From Leucobacter chinensis (GTDB lineage: Bacteria > Actinomycetota > Actinomycetes > Actinomycetales > Microbacteriaceae): 64,000 nt of DNA. Position numbers and translations under genes: made by a program. The stretch covers positions 62,001 through 126,000 of the forward strand of contig NZ_JAHQZR010000015.1 in assembly GCF_019049105.1 (NCBI RefSeq), written 5' to 3'. This document shows positions 1 to 8,775 of this stretch, piece after piece (the first letter of the stretch is position 1; each line of letters starts with the position of its first letter). The notes beneath the pieces are model-generated. The model saw only the letters and a program-made list of their open reading frames with translations. It ran no database searches and was not told the DNA's origin.

Positions 1-1
1 G

Positions 2-625
2 GCGAACGAGGGCACCGAGGTCGTGGCTCTCGCCCTCGCACCAGACGGATCAGTCGCGACCGTGCGCAAGGCTCTTGCGATGGGCGCCGGCAGCGCGATC
101 CACATCGCCGATGAGGCGCTCCTGGGCGCAGACGTGACGTTGACGGCAGAGGCGCTCTCGGCAGCGATCCGCCGTGCAGGGTTTGACCTCGTCATCGCGG
201 GCAACGTCTCGACCGACGGCGCGAGTGGCATGGTGCCAGCGGCAGTCGCCGAGAATCTTGGCGCGGCTTATCTCTCGGGCCTCTCATCGCTCGAAATTGC
301 CGATGGCAAGGTCAGCGGATCGCGCCCGGTTGACGGCGGAGTGCAGCGCGTGAGCGCCTCGCTTCCCGCGGTGGTGTCGATTACCGAGACGCTTCCCGAC
401 CCCCGCTTCCCGAACTTCAAGGGCATCATGGCGGCGAAGAAGAAGCCGCTTGAAACCCTCACACTGGCCGATCTCGAGGTCGCAGCAGACAACCCAGAGG
501 TTGCCCGCTCGATCATGCTCACGGTCGCTGAAAAGCCGCCTCGCGAGGCCGGCATCAAGATTACCGACGAGGGCGACGCGGGCGAGAAGCTCGCCGAGTT
601 CCTGGCCGAGAACCGACTGGTATAG
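2..625 (+). CDS. etfB: Electron transfer flavoprotein beta subunit, 5' end missing
   Basis: The reading frame is open from base 2, so the true start lies before the window and at least 207 residues are visible. The protein carries the EtfB pattern [13 protein letters not shown] followed by [10 protein letters not shown], and a later [19 protein letters not shown] stretch typical of the adenine-nucleotide-binding subunit. EtfB pairs with EtfA to take electrons from acyl-CoA and other flavin dehydrogenases and pass them to the membrane. etfA follows after 11 bases with its own GGGAG ribosome site, so the two are co-transcribed. The downstream membrane cytochrome suggests where the electrons go. 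The family call is firm; only the N-terminus is missing. Confidence 0.95.
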   Translation, partial: ANEGTEVVALALAPDGSVATVRKALAMGAGSAIHIADEALLGADVTLTAEALSAAIRRAGFDLVIAGNVSTDGASGMVPAAVAENLGAAYLSGLSSLEIADGKVSGSRPVDGGVQRVSASLPAVVSITETLPDPRFPNFKGIMAAKKKPLETLTLADLEVAADNPEVARSIMLTVAEKPPREAGIKITDEGDAGEKLAEFLAENRLV

Positions 626-636
626 GGAGCGTTACA

Positions 637-1605
637 ATGGCTGATTTTGCTCAGGACTCAATTCTCGTTCTCGCTGAGACGACCCCCTCGGGTGCGCTCG
701 CCAAGAGTGCGGCAGAACTCATCGGTGCCGCCTCACAGGTAGGCACCCCGGTTGCGCTTATCGTCGGTGACGCGGCTCACGCTGCGGCGCTCGCCGAGCT
801 CGGTGCTGTACAGGTGCTCGTAGCCGAGGCCCCGGAGGGTGCCCTCGGGGTTCCGCTCGTTGACGCACTTGCTCAGGCTGCCGATCTCGTGCAGCCCGAC
901 GCGATCGTGATTTCGCAGTCGGTCGACGGTCGTGACGCGGCTGCTCGCCTCGCGGTGCGCACGAAGCGCGCGATCTCGGTCGATGCGATCGGCATTGCCC
1001 GCGATGACCTCGGCGTTGTCGCCTCGCACTCGGTATACGGCGGTGCCTATAACACCACCTCGACGGCGACGTTTGGCGCACCGGTTGTGACGCTCCGTCA
1101 GGGTTCGGTCGATGCTCGCGCAGCAGCACAGACGCTCGTGCAAGAGACGCTCACGGTCAATGCTTCGGGCAAGCCTGCCGGGACGATCGAGTCGTTCGAA
1201 GAGGAGACCGCGGTGTCGTCTCGCCCAGAGCTGCTCGGGGCGGCAACGGTCGTTTCGGGCGGCCGCGGCCTCGGCTCGCAGGAACAGTTCTCGCTCGTTG
1301 AACAGCTCGCCGATCAGCTCGGTGCCGCCGTGGGCGCATCACGCGCCGCGGTCGACGCTGGCTGGGTGCCCCATACCTATCAGGTGGGGCAGACCGGTGT
1401 TTCGGTTTCGCCACAGCTGTACATCGCCCTCGGCATCTCGGGCGCCATTCAGCACCGCGCTGGCATGCAGACCGCGAAAACCATCGTTGCGATTAACAAA
1501 GACGCTGACGCACCCATCTTCGAGGTGGCAGACTTTGGCGTTGTTGGTGATCTCTTCGAGGTGGTGCCGCAGCTCATCGCCGCGCTTGAAGCACGAAAGA
1601 AGTAG
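637..1605 (+). CDS. etfA: Electron transfer flavoprotein alpha subunit
   Basis: A 322-residue EtfA of normal length. The C-terminal FAD-binding domain is clear: [13 protein letters not shown], then [34 protein letters not shown] and QHRAGM, ending in [19 protein letters not shown]. These are the family's FAD signature segments. It forms the heterodimer with EtfB and carries the redox FAD. The ATG sits six bases after GGGAG. The stop is separated by only two bases from the next gene, a membrane cytochrome b protein, which indicates tight translational coupling and a shared electron-transfer task. Confidence 0.96.
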   Translation: MADFAQDSILVLAETTPSGALAKSAAELIGAASQVGTPVALIVGDAAHAAALAELGAVQVLVAEAPEGALGVPLVDALAQAADLVQPDAIVISQSVDGRDAAARLAVRTKRAISVDAIGIARDDLGVVASHSVYGGAYNTTSTATFGAPVVTLRQGSVDARAAAQTLVQETLTVNASGKPAGTIESFEEETAVSSRPELLGAATVVSGGRGLGSQEQFSLVEQLADQLGAAVGASRAAVDAGWVPHTYQVGQTGVSVSPQLYIALGISGAIQHRAGMQTAKTIVAINKDADAPIFEVADFGVVGDLFEVVPQLIAALEARKK

Positions 1606-1607
1606 CC

Positions 1608-3314
1608 ATGGCAACGTACACGGGCCAGGTGCGGCAAGGACTGCCGCGCACCCCTGGCGCAGAACCGTGGCCCGCGGGCGGAGTGTTGGCCACGACCGAG
1701 GCGACCGTTCAGGCCACCCCGGCACCGGTCGCTGACGCTCCCGTCGCGGCGCCCGCCCCGGCGCAAGCGGTGCAAGAAACGAACGCTCAGGCGCCCGTAG
1801 CGCAGCAGGCTCCCGAGCAGGAAGCCCCGGCCCAGTCGGTAGCCCCGGCCCCGCAGGCAGGCTCGGCTCAGGTATTGCGACAGGGCTTGCCCCGCGTCGC
1901 TGGTGGCGAACCTTGGCCGGCTGGTGGCACGCCCCCCGGCGCCGCTCCGGCGGCTGCCCCCACAGCGGCTCCTGTCGCAGCAGCACCAGCCGCAGAAGCG
2001 CCGGTAGCGACAGCGGCGGCCGAGGCGGCTCCCGCAGCAGCTACGCCGACCGCGGCTCCCGCTGCCGCTGCGACCGCTGCCCCCGCTGAGCTCAGGGAGG
2101 TCGCACTGCGTCGCGGCTTACCGCGAGTGGCAGGTGGCGAGCCGTGGCCGCCCGAGGGCGTCGCGCTGCAGGCGGTTCCGGTTGCTCCGGCGGCCCCAGC
2201 GGCAGCACCCGCCGCGCAGGCCCCGGCAGCGCAGCCCGCAGCCCCGGTCGCAGCACCAGCACCAGCCCCAGCGGCACAGGCTGAGCCCACTGTCCAGCCA
2301 GCGGCACAGGCGCAGCCCGCCGCCGCACAGGCCCAACCGGTGGCTCAGGCTCAGAAACCAGCCACGCAGCCGGCGGCCAAGGCGGCACCGGCCAAGCCAA
2401 AGCGCGAACCGGTCATGATCCGCGGCAAACAACTTGCCTGGTGGGTCAAGGTTGTCGTGCTCGGCGGTCTTGGCGCGATCGTCGCCGCTGCGATTCTCGT
2501 GCTCGCGGCGAGGGGCGTGACAACGCTTCCAGGGGTTCCCGAGTGGCTCGAGCGCTACCCGGGTGAGTACGAACTGCCCGAATCGAGCGAGCCTGGCTTC
2601 CCGGCATGGGCACGCTGGGGGCACTTCTTCAACATCTTCCTGATGGTGCTCATCATTCGCTCTGGTCTGCTCGTGCGCACGCAGCAGCAGCCGCCAGCCT
2701 TCTGGACGCCCAAGAAGGGCGGCAAGAAGATCAGCATCAACCTGTGGCTGCACACCTCGCTCGACATTCTGTGGATCGTGAACGGGCTCATCTTCGTGGT
2801 GCTGCTCTTCGCTTCGGGCCACTGGGTGCGCATCGTGCCGACGAGCTGGGAAGTGTTCCCGAACGCTGCCTCTTCGTTGCTGCAGTACATGACGCTCGAC
2901 TGGCCCGTCGAAAACGGCTGGGTCAACTACAACAGTCTGCAGCAGATCATGTACTTCCTCGTCGTGTTCGTTGCGTCGCCCATCGCCATCATTACCGGTG
3001 TGCGCATGAGCGAGTGGTGGCCGAAGGACGCCGAGAAGCTCAACAAGATGTTCCCGGCGCCGCTTGCTCGCGCCGTGCACTTCCCGACGATGCTCTTCTT
3101 TGTGCTCTTCATTCTCATTCACGTCTTTCTCGTCTTCGCGACGGGGGCGCTGCGCAACCTGAACCACATGTTTGCCGGCACCGACGTGGTTAACTGGACG
3201 GGCTTCTGGCTGTTTGCGCTTTCAATCGCGATTACGGTCGCGGGATGGTTCGCCTGCAAGCCGCTCGTGCTGGCCCCGATTGCCGGCGCGTTTGGCAAGG
3301 TCAGTAACCGCTAA
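1608..3314 (+). CDS. Membrane cytochrome b protein with three repeated arm motifs, ETF-linked
   Basis: This 568-residue protein has two parts. Residues 1-270 are an Ala/Pro/Gln-rich arm holding three copies of one motif, starting near residues 9, 91 and 168: RQGLPR..G.EPWPAGG, with the third copy RRGLPRVAGGEPWPPEG. Residues 270-568 form a membrane domain with about six helices. It has histidines in the contexts RWGHFFN, WLHTSLDILW, AVHFPTM and LIHVFLVF, which look like haem b ligands of the cytochrome b561/thiosulfate-reductase b class. It starts two bases after etfA, so it probably accepts electrons from ETF (inference) in place of a classical ETF-quinone oxidoreductase. The arm is low in complexity but keeps its frame and codon use. 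The exact partner and acceptor are unknown. Confidence 0.8.
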   Translation: MATYTGQVRQGLPRTPGAEPWPAGGVLATTEATVQATPAPVADAPVAAPAPAQAVQETNAQAPVAQQAPEQEAPAQSVAPAPQAGSAQVLRQGLPRVAGGEPWPAGGTPPGAAPAAAPTAAPVAAAPAAEAPVATAAAEAAPAAATPTAAPAAAATAAPAELREVALRRGLPRVAGGEPWPPEGVALQAVPVAPAAPAAAPAAQAPAAQPAAPVAAPAPAPAAQAEPTVQPAAQAQPAAAQAQPVAQAQKPATQPAAKAAPAKPKREPVMIRGKQLAWWVKVVVLGGLGAIVAAAILVLAARGVTTLPGVPEWLERYPGEYELPESSEPGFPAWARWGHFFNIFLMVLIIRSGLLVRTQQQPPAFWTPKKGGKKISINLWLHTSLDILWIVNGLIFVVLLFASGHWVRIVPTSWEVFPNAASSLLQYMTLDWPVENGWVNYNSLQQIMYFLVVFVASPIAIITGVRMSEWWPKDAEKLNKMFPAPLARAVHFPTMLFFVLFILIHVFLVFATGALRNLNHMFAGTDVVNWTGFWLFALSIAITVAGWFACKPLVLAPIAGAFGKVSNR

Positions 3315-3325
3315 ACGGGTTGCAC

Positions 3326-3365
3326 TGTACGGCCGCTCCCTCGTCGTGAGCGGAGCGGCTGTACA
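3326..3365 (+). terminator. Hairpin terminator after the etf operon
   Basis: A 14-bp stem (left arm TGTACGGCCGCTCC, right arm 3352-3365) with one G-U pair and a 12-base loop lies 11 bases after the cytochrome stop. There is no long U-tract, as is usual in high-GC actinobacteria. The right arm runs directly into the -10 box of the next gene. Confidence 0.7.
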
Positions 3366-3367
3366 CT
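3362..3367 (+). promoter_or_regulatory. -10 box for a leaderless transcript
   Basis: TACACT sits seven bases before the ATG at 3375 and no ribosome site precedes that ATG. The spacing predicts transcription starting at or next to the start codon. No convincing -35 is visible. Confidence 0.5.
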
Positions 3368-3374
3368 CAAACAC

Positions 3375-4856
3375 ATGACGACTAGCCGACGACCACCCTC
3401 TGCCCGCGCCGCCGTTGTCGGTTCTGGGCCGAACGGACTTGCCGCGGCCGTCACTCTCGCGAGGGCTGGGCTCGACGTGACCGTGTACGAAGCCGCCGAG
3501 ACGATCGGTGGCGGTACGAGAACGATGGAGGTCGTGCAGCCGGGGGTGCTGCATGACGTCTGCTCTGCGATTCACCCGATGGCGCTCGCCACGGGGTTCT
3601 TTCGTGAGTTCGAGCTCACGAAGCGCATGGGCTTTGCCGTTCCCGATGCCTCGTACGCGAACCCGCTTGATGGTGCAGCTGGTGACCGTGCCGCGATCGC
3701 CTACCGCGACCTGAATCGCACGGCAGCCGAACTCGGGCGCGACGGCGATGCTTACCGTAGGCTCTACGAGCCACTGTTGAAGCGGATCGACGGCGTGGTC
3801 GACTTTGCACTTGGTGGATCGATGCTGCGCCTGCCCACAAACCTTCTCGCGACGGTCGCGACTGGTCTGCGCACAGCGGAGCAGGGAACACCGTTGTGGA
3901 ACCTCAGGTTTCGCGAAGAGGCCGCTCCCGCGCTCATCTCTGGCGTCGCGGCCCACAGCATCGGCACAATGCCAAACCTCGCAACCGCCGCGGTTGGTGT
4001 CGTGCTCGGCACGCTCGGCCACGCGAGCGGCTGGCCGGTTCCCATTGGCGGATCGCAGCGCATCGCCGACGTGCTCGCCGCCGATCTGCTGGCTCACGGC
4101 GGGCGCATCGAAACGAGCGTCGCGATTGACGATATCGGGCAGCTTGACGGTTTTGAGACGGTTCTCTTCGACACCTCAGCCCGCGGCTTTGCGCGGATCG
4201 CAGCGAGGAAATTGCCTGAGCGATACCGGAGGTCGCTTGAGCGCTTTTCGTACGGCGATGGGGCGACGAAGGTTGACTTCGTGCTCGACGGCCCGATTCC
4301 CTGGAGCGATGAGCGGGTGCACGAGGCGCCGACCGTGCACCTCGGCGGTACTCGAGCGCAGGGGGCCCATGCCGAGGCGCAGGTAGCGAAGGGGCGTCAC
4401 CCCGGGCAACCGTACGTGTTGCTCGCGCAGCCTACGGCCTTCGACCCCGAACGTAACCCTGCTGGGGTGCACGCGGTGTGGAGCTACACGCACGTTCCCG
4501 CGGGCTCGAACGAAGACATGCGTGAGCGAGTGATCAGGCAGATCGAGCGCTTCGCCCCGGGATTCAGGGATCGAATCGTCGCTGTGAAGCAGACAACGGC
4601 CGATGAACTCAGCCGGTATAACCGTAATTACCACGGTGGTGACTTCAGTGCGGGTGCGGTCTCGCTGCCGCAACTTATTGCTAGGCCGACGCTTCAGGCG
4701 AAGCCGTGGCGCTCGCCCGTCGAAGGCCTGTATCTTGCCTCGTCTTCCACTCCGCCAGGCCCAGGAGTGCACGGGCTCTCTGGCTGGTATGCGGCGAAAG
4801 AGGCGCTTCGCGCACAGTATGGACTGCATGCGCCAGATCTTCGTTTCAAAGCCTAG
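3375..4856 (+). CDS. PYROXD2/phytoene desaturase-like FAD oxidoreductase
   Basis: A 493-residue flavoprotein. It opens with a Rossmann FAD site GSGPNGLAAAVTLARAGLDV and the acidic E of VYEAAE, followed by GGGTRT as in CrtI-type desaturases. The C-terminus has the second FAD segment SSSTPPGPGVHGLSGWYAA, which is typical of the PYROXD2/phytoene dehydrogenase-related group rather than true carotenoid desaturases. No crt genes are nearby, so a carotenoid role is unlikely. The start is chosen because the -10 box TACACT is seven bases upstream and no Shine-Dalgarno exists, which fits a leaderless mRNA. The substrate is unknown. Confidence 0.85.
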   Translation: MTTSRRPPSARAAVVGSGPNGLAAAVTLARAGLDVTVYEAAETIGGGTRTMEVVQPGVLHDVCSAIHPMALATGFFREFELTKRMGFAVPDASYANPLDGAAGDRAAIAYRDLNRTAAELGRDGDAYRRLYEPLLKRIDGVVDFALGGSMLRLPTNLLATVATGLRTAEQGTPLWNLRFREEAAPALISGVAAHSIGTMPNLATAAVGVVLGTLGHASGWPVPIGGSQRIADVLAADLLAHGGRIETSVAIDDIGQLDGFETVLFDTSARGFARIAARKLPERYRRSLERFSYGDGATKVDFVLDGPIPWSDERVHEAPTVHLGGTRAQGAHAEAQVAKGRHPGQPYVLLAQPTAFDPERNPAGVHAVWSYTHVPAGSNEDMRERVIRQIERFAPGFRDRIVAVKQTTADELSRYNRNYHGGDFSAGAVSLPQLIARPTLQAKPWRSPVEGLYLASSSTPPGPGVHGLSGWYAAKEALRAQYGLHAPDLRFKA

Positions 4857-4913
4857 TGTGAGGCGTGGTCGGGTAGCATTGTGGTACGCCAAAGGCCAAA
4901 CCTTGGGGGTATT

Positions 4914-5315
4914 ATGACCACTCAGCCACAGACTCCGAGACGCAAAACCTGGCAGCAAGCAGCTGTTCGCGACGCACTTGAACACGTCGAGGGGTTCGTC
5001 TCAGCGCAACAGCTGCACGCTGATTTGCGTGACCAGGGGTCGGCTATCGGTCTTGCGACGGTGTACCGCGCACTCTCGTCTCTTGTCGAATCGAGTGAAG
5101 CCGACACCATTCTTTCGCCCTCGGGCGAGACACTCTTCTTTGCCTGTGAGGTGAAGGGACACCACCACCACCTGATTTGCCGTAACTGCGGCCGTACCGA
5201 AGAGATCAACGCCCAAATTGTTGAAGACTGGTCACAGCGAGTGGCGCGTGAACACGGTTTTACCGAGCCGAGCCACGAGATCGATATCTTCGGGCTCTGC
5301 CAAGACTGCCAATAG
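4914..5315 (+). CDS. zur: Fur-family zinc uptake regulator
   Basis: A 133-residue Fur-family repressor. The winged helix carries SAIGLATVYRALSSLVES, which resembles actinobacterial Zur. Next come HHHH at 83-86 and two Cys pairs, CRNC (89, 92) and CQDC (129, 132), for the structural zinc. The HEIDIFGLCQDC ending also matches Zur better than FurA. I chose ATG 4914, with GGGGG six to ten bases upstream, over an in-frame GTG at 4881 that lacks a ribosome site. A -10 box TAGCAT lies at 4874-4879. Known Zur proteins repress zinc importers and zinc-free ribosomal proteins. The C- paralogues at 18.3-19.0 kb are candidate targets, but no Zur box is obvious there. Confidence 0.88.
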   Translation: MTTQPQTPRRKTWQQAAVRDALEHVEGFVSAQQLHADLRDQGSAIGLATVYRALSSLVESSEADTILSPSGETLFFACEVKGHHHHLICRNCGRTEEINAQIVEDWSQRVAREHGFTEPSHEIDIFGLCQDCQ

Positions 5316-5521
5316 CCGACACTTGGTGCTTATATCTGGCATTCGGCATGTGGAATACCAGGCCTGAGGTTGGTAACAATTGGGGCACGATGGTTGCCGC
5401 CATTTGTTGGTTATAGCGGCCCAAAACTCACTATGTGAGAGGGAAAGGTCGGGTGTATCCCGTAACCGTTATGCGGGTGTCATGGTTTGCAAGCACTCGC
5501 TATCGCGCGCACTATGAGGTT

Positions 5522-6301
5522 ATGACTAACGGCAACACAACGGCTGTGCGCGTAGTTTCAGAGCACGAGCCCCTGGTAATCATCAAGGACGTCAATAAAC
5601 ACTATGGCGACCTTCACGTCCTCAATAACATCAATACCACGGTGGGGCGTGGCGAGGTCGTTGTTGTGCTCGGCCCATCAGGCTCGGGTAAATCAACGCT
5701 GTGCCGAGCCATTAACCGTCTTGAGACGATCGACGATGGCGAGATCACGATTGACGGTATCCCGCTGCCTGCTGAAGGCAAGGAGCTCGCAAAGCTTCGT
5801 GCAGACGTTGGCATGGTCTTTCAGTCGTTCAACTTGTTTGCCCACAAGACGATTCTCGAAAACGTCACCCTTGGGCCGATCAAGGTGCGCGGCATGAAGA
5901 AGAAGGAAGCTGAAGAGCTGGCGATGCAGTTGCTCGAGCGCGTGGGCATCGCCAACCAGGCTGGCAAGCTCCCATCGCAGCTCTCGGGCGGGCAGCAGCA
6001 GCGCGCTGCGATTGCGCGTTCACTCGCGATGAACCCGAAGCTCATTCTTCTCGATGAACCTACGTCAGCGCTCGACCCCGAGATGATTAACGAGGTGCTC
6101 GACACGATGATCTCACTCGCCAACGAAGGTATGACGATGGTCGCCGTGACGCACGAGATGGGTTTCGCGCGCCGTGCAGCCGACCGCATTATTTTTATGG
6201 CCGATGGCCAGATCGTTGAAGAGGCGAAGCCAGAAGACTTCTTCACGAACCCACAAACCTCACGTGCCAAGGATTTTCTCTCGAAGATTCTGGGCCACTA
6301 G
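5522..6301 (+). CDS. gluA: Glutamate ABC transporter ATP-binding protein
   Basis: A polar-amino-acid ABC ATPase (GlnQ/GluA type) of 259 residues. Walker A is GPSGSGKST, the Q-loop is [12 protein letters not shown], the signature is LSGGQQQR, Walker B is [14 protein letters not shown], and the H-loop is VTHEMGFA. It is first in gluABCD. The frame is open further upstream, but homologues begin close to this ATG. The ribosome site GAGG is only two bases away, and a weak pair TTGCAA (5487) and CACTAT (5510) spaced 17 bases would make the mRNA nearly leaderless. The 206-base upstream spacer shows no other clear signal. Function is confident; the start is moderately so. Confidence 0.9.
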   Translation: MTNGNTTAVRVVSEHEPLVIIKDVNKHYGDLHVLNNINTTVGRGEVVVVLGPSGSGKSTLCRAINRLETIDDGEITIDGIPLPAEGKELAKLRADVGMVFQSFNLFAHKTILENVTLGPIKVRGMKKKEAEELAMQLLERVGIANQAGKLPSQLSGGQQQRAAIARSLAMNPKLILLDEPTSALDPEMINEVLDTMISLANEGMTMVAVTHEMGFARRAADRIIFMADGQIVEEAKPEDFFTNPQTSRAKDFLSKILGH

Positions 6302-6366
6302 GGCTTACGAGGCCAAACGTGATTGCGCACCAGTAACCCGGTGCGTTTTGAGAAAGGAACGATGGT

Positions 6367-7233
6367 ATGAAGATCATGAAAAAGGCAGCGGTGCTCGTCG
6401 CCGCGGGAGCACTGTTGCTCACGGGTTGTTCAGCTGACAAGGGCGACAACGAGGAAGCGGGCCCGAAGCCCGAGGCCGTTGAGTTCGAAGCTGGTACAAC
6501 GATGGCCAAGCTGCAAGATGCTGGCAAGATTACCGTTGGCACCAAGTTTGATCAGCCCCTCTTCGGGCTGAAGGGCCTTGACAGCCCCGAAGGCTTCGAC
6601 ATTGAGATTGCCAAGATTGTTGCGGCTGAACTCGGTCTCGACCCCGAGAAAGACATCGAGTGGGTTGAAACCGTCTCGGCAAACCGCGAGCCGTTCATTG
6701 AAAACGGCAAGGTTGACATTGTGGTCGCGACCTACACGATTAACGACACTCGTAAAGAGGTCATCTCGTTCGCGGGACCGTACTACATCGCGGGTCAGGA
6801 CCTGCTCGTGCTCGCTGGCACCGACGACGTTAAGGGCATCGATGATGTGCTCGACAAGACGGTTTGCTCGGTAACGGGCTCGACCTCGCTTGAAAACCTC
6901 AAGACCGAGGGTGTGAAAGACACGATGGCGACCGAGACTTACTCGAACTGCCTCGAGCCGCTTCGCGCAGGCAAGGCCGCTGCGGTTTCGACCGACAACG
7001 TGATTCTCGCTGGTCTCGCCGACCAGAACCCCGGTGAGTTCGAGGTTGTTGAGAACCCCTTCACTGAAGAGCCGTACGGTATCGGGCTGAAGAAGGATGA
7101 CGAAGAGTTCCGCAACTTCATCAATGACACGCTTGAGAAGGCCTACGACGACGGCCGTTGGGCCAAGGCTTGGGAAAACACCGCGGGTGTCGTGCTGAGC
7201 ACGCCAACCCCGCCAGCGGTTGAGCGCTACTAG
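6367..7233 (+). CDS. gluB: Glutamate-binding lipoprotein of an ABC importer
   Basis: A 288-residue family-3 solute-binding lipoprotein. A signal peptide ends in the lipobox LLTGC with Cys 21, so it is anchored on the outer face of the membrane. The mature part shows LQDAGKITVGTKFDQPLFG and GFDIEIAKIVAAELG, then ANREPFIENGKVDIVVATYTI, which is characteristic of GluB/GlnH-type receptors. It lies between the ATPase and the two permeases, with AAAGGA before the start. A strong hairpin without a U-tract follows the stop and may keep this cistron's mRNA more abundant than that of the permeases. Confidence 0.93.
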   Translation: MKIMKKAAVLVAAGALLLTGCSADKGDNEEAGPKPEAVEFEAGTTMAKLQDAGKITVGTKFDQPLFGLKGLDSPEGFDIEIAKIVAAELGLDPEKDIEWVETVSANREPFIENGKVDIVVATYTINDTRKEVISFAGPYYIAGQDLLVLAGTDDVKGIDDVLDKTVCSVTGSTSLENLKTEGVKDTMATETYSNCLEPLRAGKAAAVSTDNVILAGLADQNPGEFEVVENPFTEEPYGIGLKKDDEEFRNFINDTLEKAYDDGRWAKAWENTAGVVLSTPTPPAVERY

Positions 7234-7249
7234 ACGGTCAACAACGTAC

Positions 7250-7275
7250 GGGGCGGAGGCTTAGGCCTCCGCCCC
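7250..7275 (+). promoter_or_regulatory. Intercistronic hairpin between gluB and gluC
   Basis: A perfect 11-bp stem (left arm GGGGCGGAGGC) closes a TTAG tetraloop. No U-tract follows, and the ribosome site for gluC starts only eight bases later. It is probably a 3'-end stabiliser or partial attenuator rather than a full terminator. Confidence 0.7.
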
Positions 7276-7297
7276 GATGCACGGAAGGAAAAACACA

Positions 7298-7948
7298 GTG
7301 GGTGTGCTTTTCGAAAATATCGATGCGGTGCTCGAGGGTTTCTTGATGACCCTGCGACTGCTGATCGTCGGGGGTGCCGGTGCCATGGTCATTGGGCTTC
7401 TCATTGCGGCGATGCGCATTTCGCCGGTGCCCTCGCTGCGGGTATTCGCGGCGGGCTACACAGAACTCGTTCGCAATGTGCCGCTAACGCTGATGTTCAT
7501 GTTCTTCGTGTTCGTCTTGCCGCTCATCGCGCCGAACCGGCCACCGTACGAGGTGCTCGCGATGATCGCACTCGCCATCTACACCTCGCCGTTTGTTGCC
7601 GAGGCACTTCGCAGCGGTATTAACGGTGTTCCCGTTGGGCAGGCTGAGGCATCACGGTCGATCGGTCTCACCTTTGGGCAGACGCTCACCATTGTGATTT
7701 TGCCGCAGGCGCTGCGCATGGTTGTGCCGCCGCTCATCAACGTGTTCATCGCTTTGACCAAGAACACGTCGGTTGCCGGTGGCTTTTTCGTGGTCGAACT
7801 CTTTGGCGTGGCGAGGCAGCTCACGAACAGTCACGGCAATGAGGTACTCGCGATTCTCGCGGGAGTCGCTGCGTTCTACCTGCTCATCACCGTTCCGCTC
7901 GGGCTGATCGCCGGGGCGATTGAAAAGAAGGTACAGGTGCTGCGATGA
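7298..7948 (+). CDS. gluC: Glutamate ABC transporter permease
   Basis: A 216-residue inner-membrane permease of the His/Glu/Gln family. About five helices are visible, and the EAA loop reads PVGQAEASRSIGLTFGQTLTIVILPQALR. I chose GTG 7298 because GGAAGGA lies eight bases upstream; an ATG 21 bases earlier overlaps that ribosome site. It forms the membrane channel with GluD and is energised by GluA. The next gene overlaps its stop by four bases, so the two permeases are made together. Confidence 0.92.
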   Translation: MGVLFENIDAVLEGFLMTLRLLIVGGAGAMVIGLLIAAMRISPVPSLRVFAAGYTELVRNVPLTLMFMFFVFVLPLIAPNRPPYEVLAMIALAIYTSPFVAEALRSGINGVPVGQAEASRSIGLTFGQTLTIVILPQALRMVVPPLINVFIALTKNTSVAGGFFVVELFGVARQLTNSHGNEVLAILAGVAAFYLLITVPLGLIAGAIEKKVQVLR

Positions 7949-8775
7949 CACAGGCAACAGTTCTCTATGACGCTCCTGGCCCGAAGGCGCTGAAGCGTTC
8001 ACGCCTCATTTCGATCGTGGGCGTGCTGCTCATCGTTGGCCTGCTTGCGTGGGTCGGCTGGCAGCTGTACCAGCCCCGCATCTCTGCCAACGGCGCTGAG
8101 ACCCCAGGCATGTTCGACCCGACGAGGTGGGACGTGCTTGCCGACGGTCGCGTGTGGCAGGTGCTCGGTCAGGGCGCGCTCAACACACTCCGAGCTGCAG
8201 CCGTCGCGACGATCGGCGCCCTCATCATCGGCGTACTCTTTGTTTTTGGCCGCATGGCCGATACGAAGTGGATCAGAATTCCCGTCACGATCGTACTCGA
8301 GTTTTTCAGGGGCATGCCCGTTCTGCTCATGATGCTTTTCATCCTGCTCGTCGCATCGACGACGTCGTTCATCGCGGTCGTTGTCGCGCTTGCGATTTAC
8401 AATGGCGCGATCATCGGCGAGGCGCTTCGTGCGGGCATCGTCTCGCTCAACAAGGGACAGCGTGAGGCTGGCCTCTCAGTTGGGCTCACCCCGACGGCGA
8501 CGCGCTTTCTCATTGAGTTTCCGCAGGCGTTCAAACAGATGTTGCCGATCATCATCGCGCAGATCGTGGTGCTCTTGAAAGATACCTCGCTCGGCTACAT
8601 CGTTGCCTACGACGAGCTGGCAAGACAGTCGAAGTTGCTCGAAACCTTCTTCGGCAACCGCTACATGTTTGCCTTCTGGGTTGTCGCGGTGGTTATTTAC
8701 CTTACGATCAACCTCACGGTTTCGTGGATCGGGCGCCGTACGGCACGCACGCTCGATGCGAAACGCGCAGGCTAG
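7945..8775 (+). CDS. gluD: Glutamate ABC transporter permease
   Basis: The second permease, 276 residues, starts at the ATGA overlap with gluC. It has an N-terminal helix (about 18-40), a long external segment, and then the permease core with the EAA loop NKGQREAGLSVGLTPTATRFLIEFPQAF. The longer N-terminal extension is normal for GluD compared with GluC. It ends tail to tail with the SGNH hydrolase, the two stop codons overlapping by four bases, and no separate terminator is visible. Confidence 0.92.
   Translation: MTQATVLYDAPGPKALKRSRLISIVGVLLIVGLLAWVGWQLYQPRISANGAETPGMFDPTRWDVLADGRVWQVLGQGALNTLRAAAVATIGALIIGVLFVFGRMADTKWIRIPVTIVLEFFRGMPVLLMMLFILLVASTTSFIAVVVALAIYNGAIIGEALRAGIVSLNKGQREAGLSVGLTPTATRFLIEFPQAFKQMLPIIIAQIVVLLKDTSLGYIVAYDELARQSKLLETFFGNRYMFAFWVVAVVIYLTINLTVSWIGRRTARTLDAKRAG

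Noticed and set aside
1868-3167. Long minus-strand frames opposite the cytochrome gene
   Set aside because: They arise from GC-rich codon bias and the Ala/Pro arm; they have no start signal or recognisable domain.
5316-5521. Regulated promoter or riboswitch upstream of gluA
   Set aside because: Only weak -35/-10-like words were found and no consistent fold or dyad, so I did not list a separate feature.
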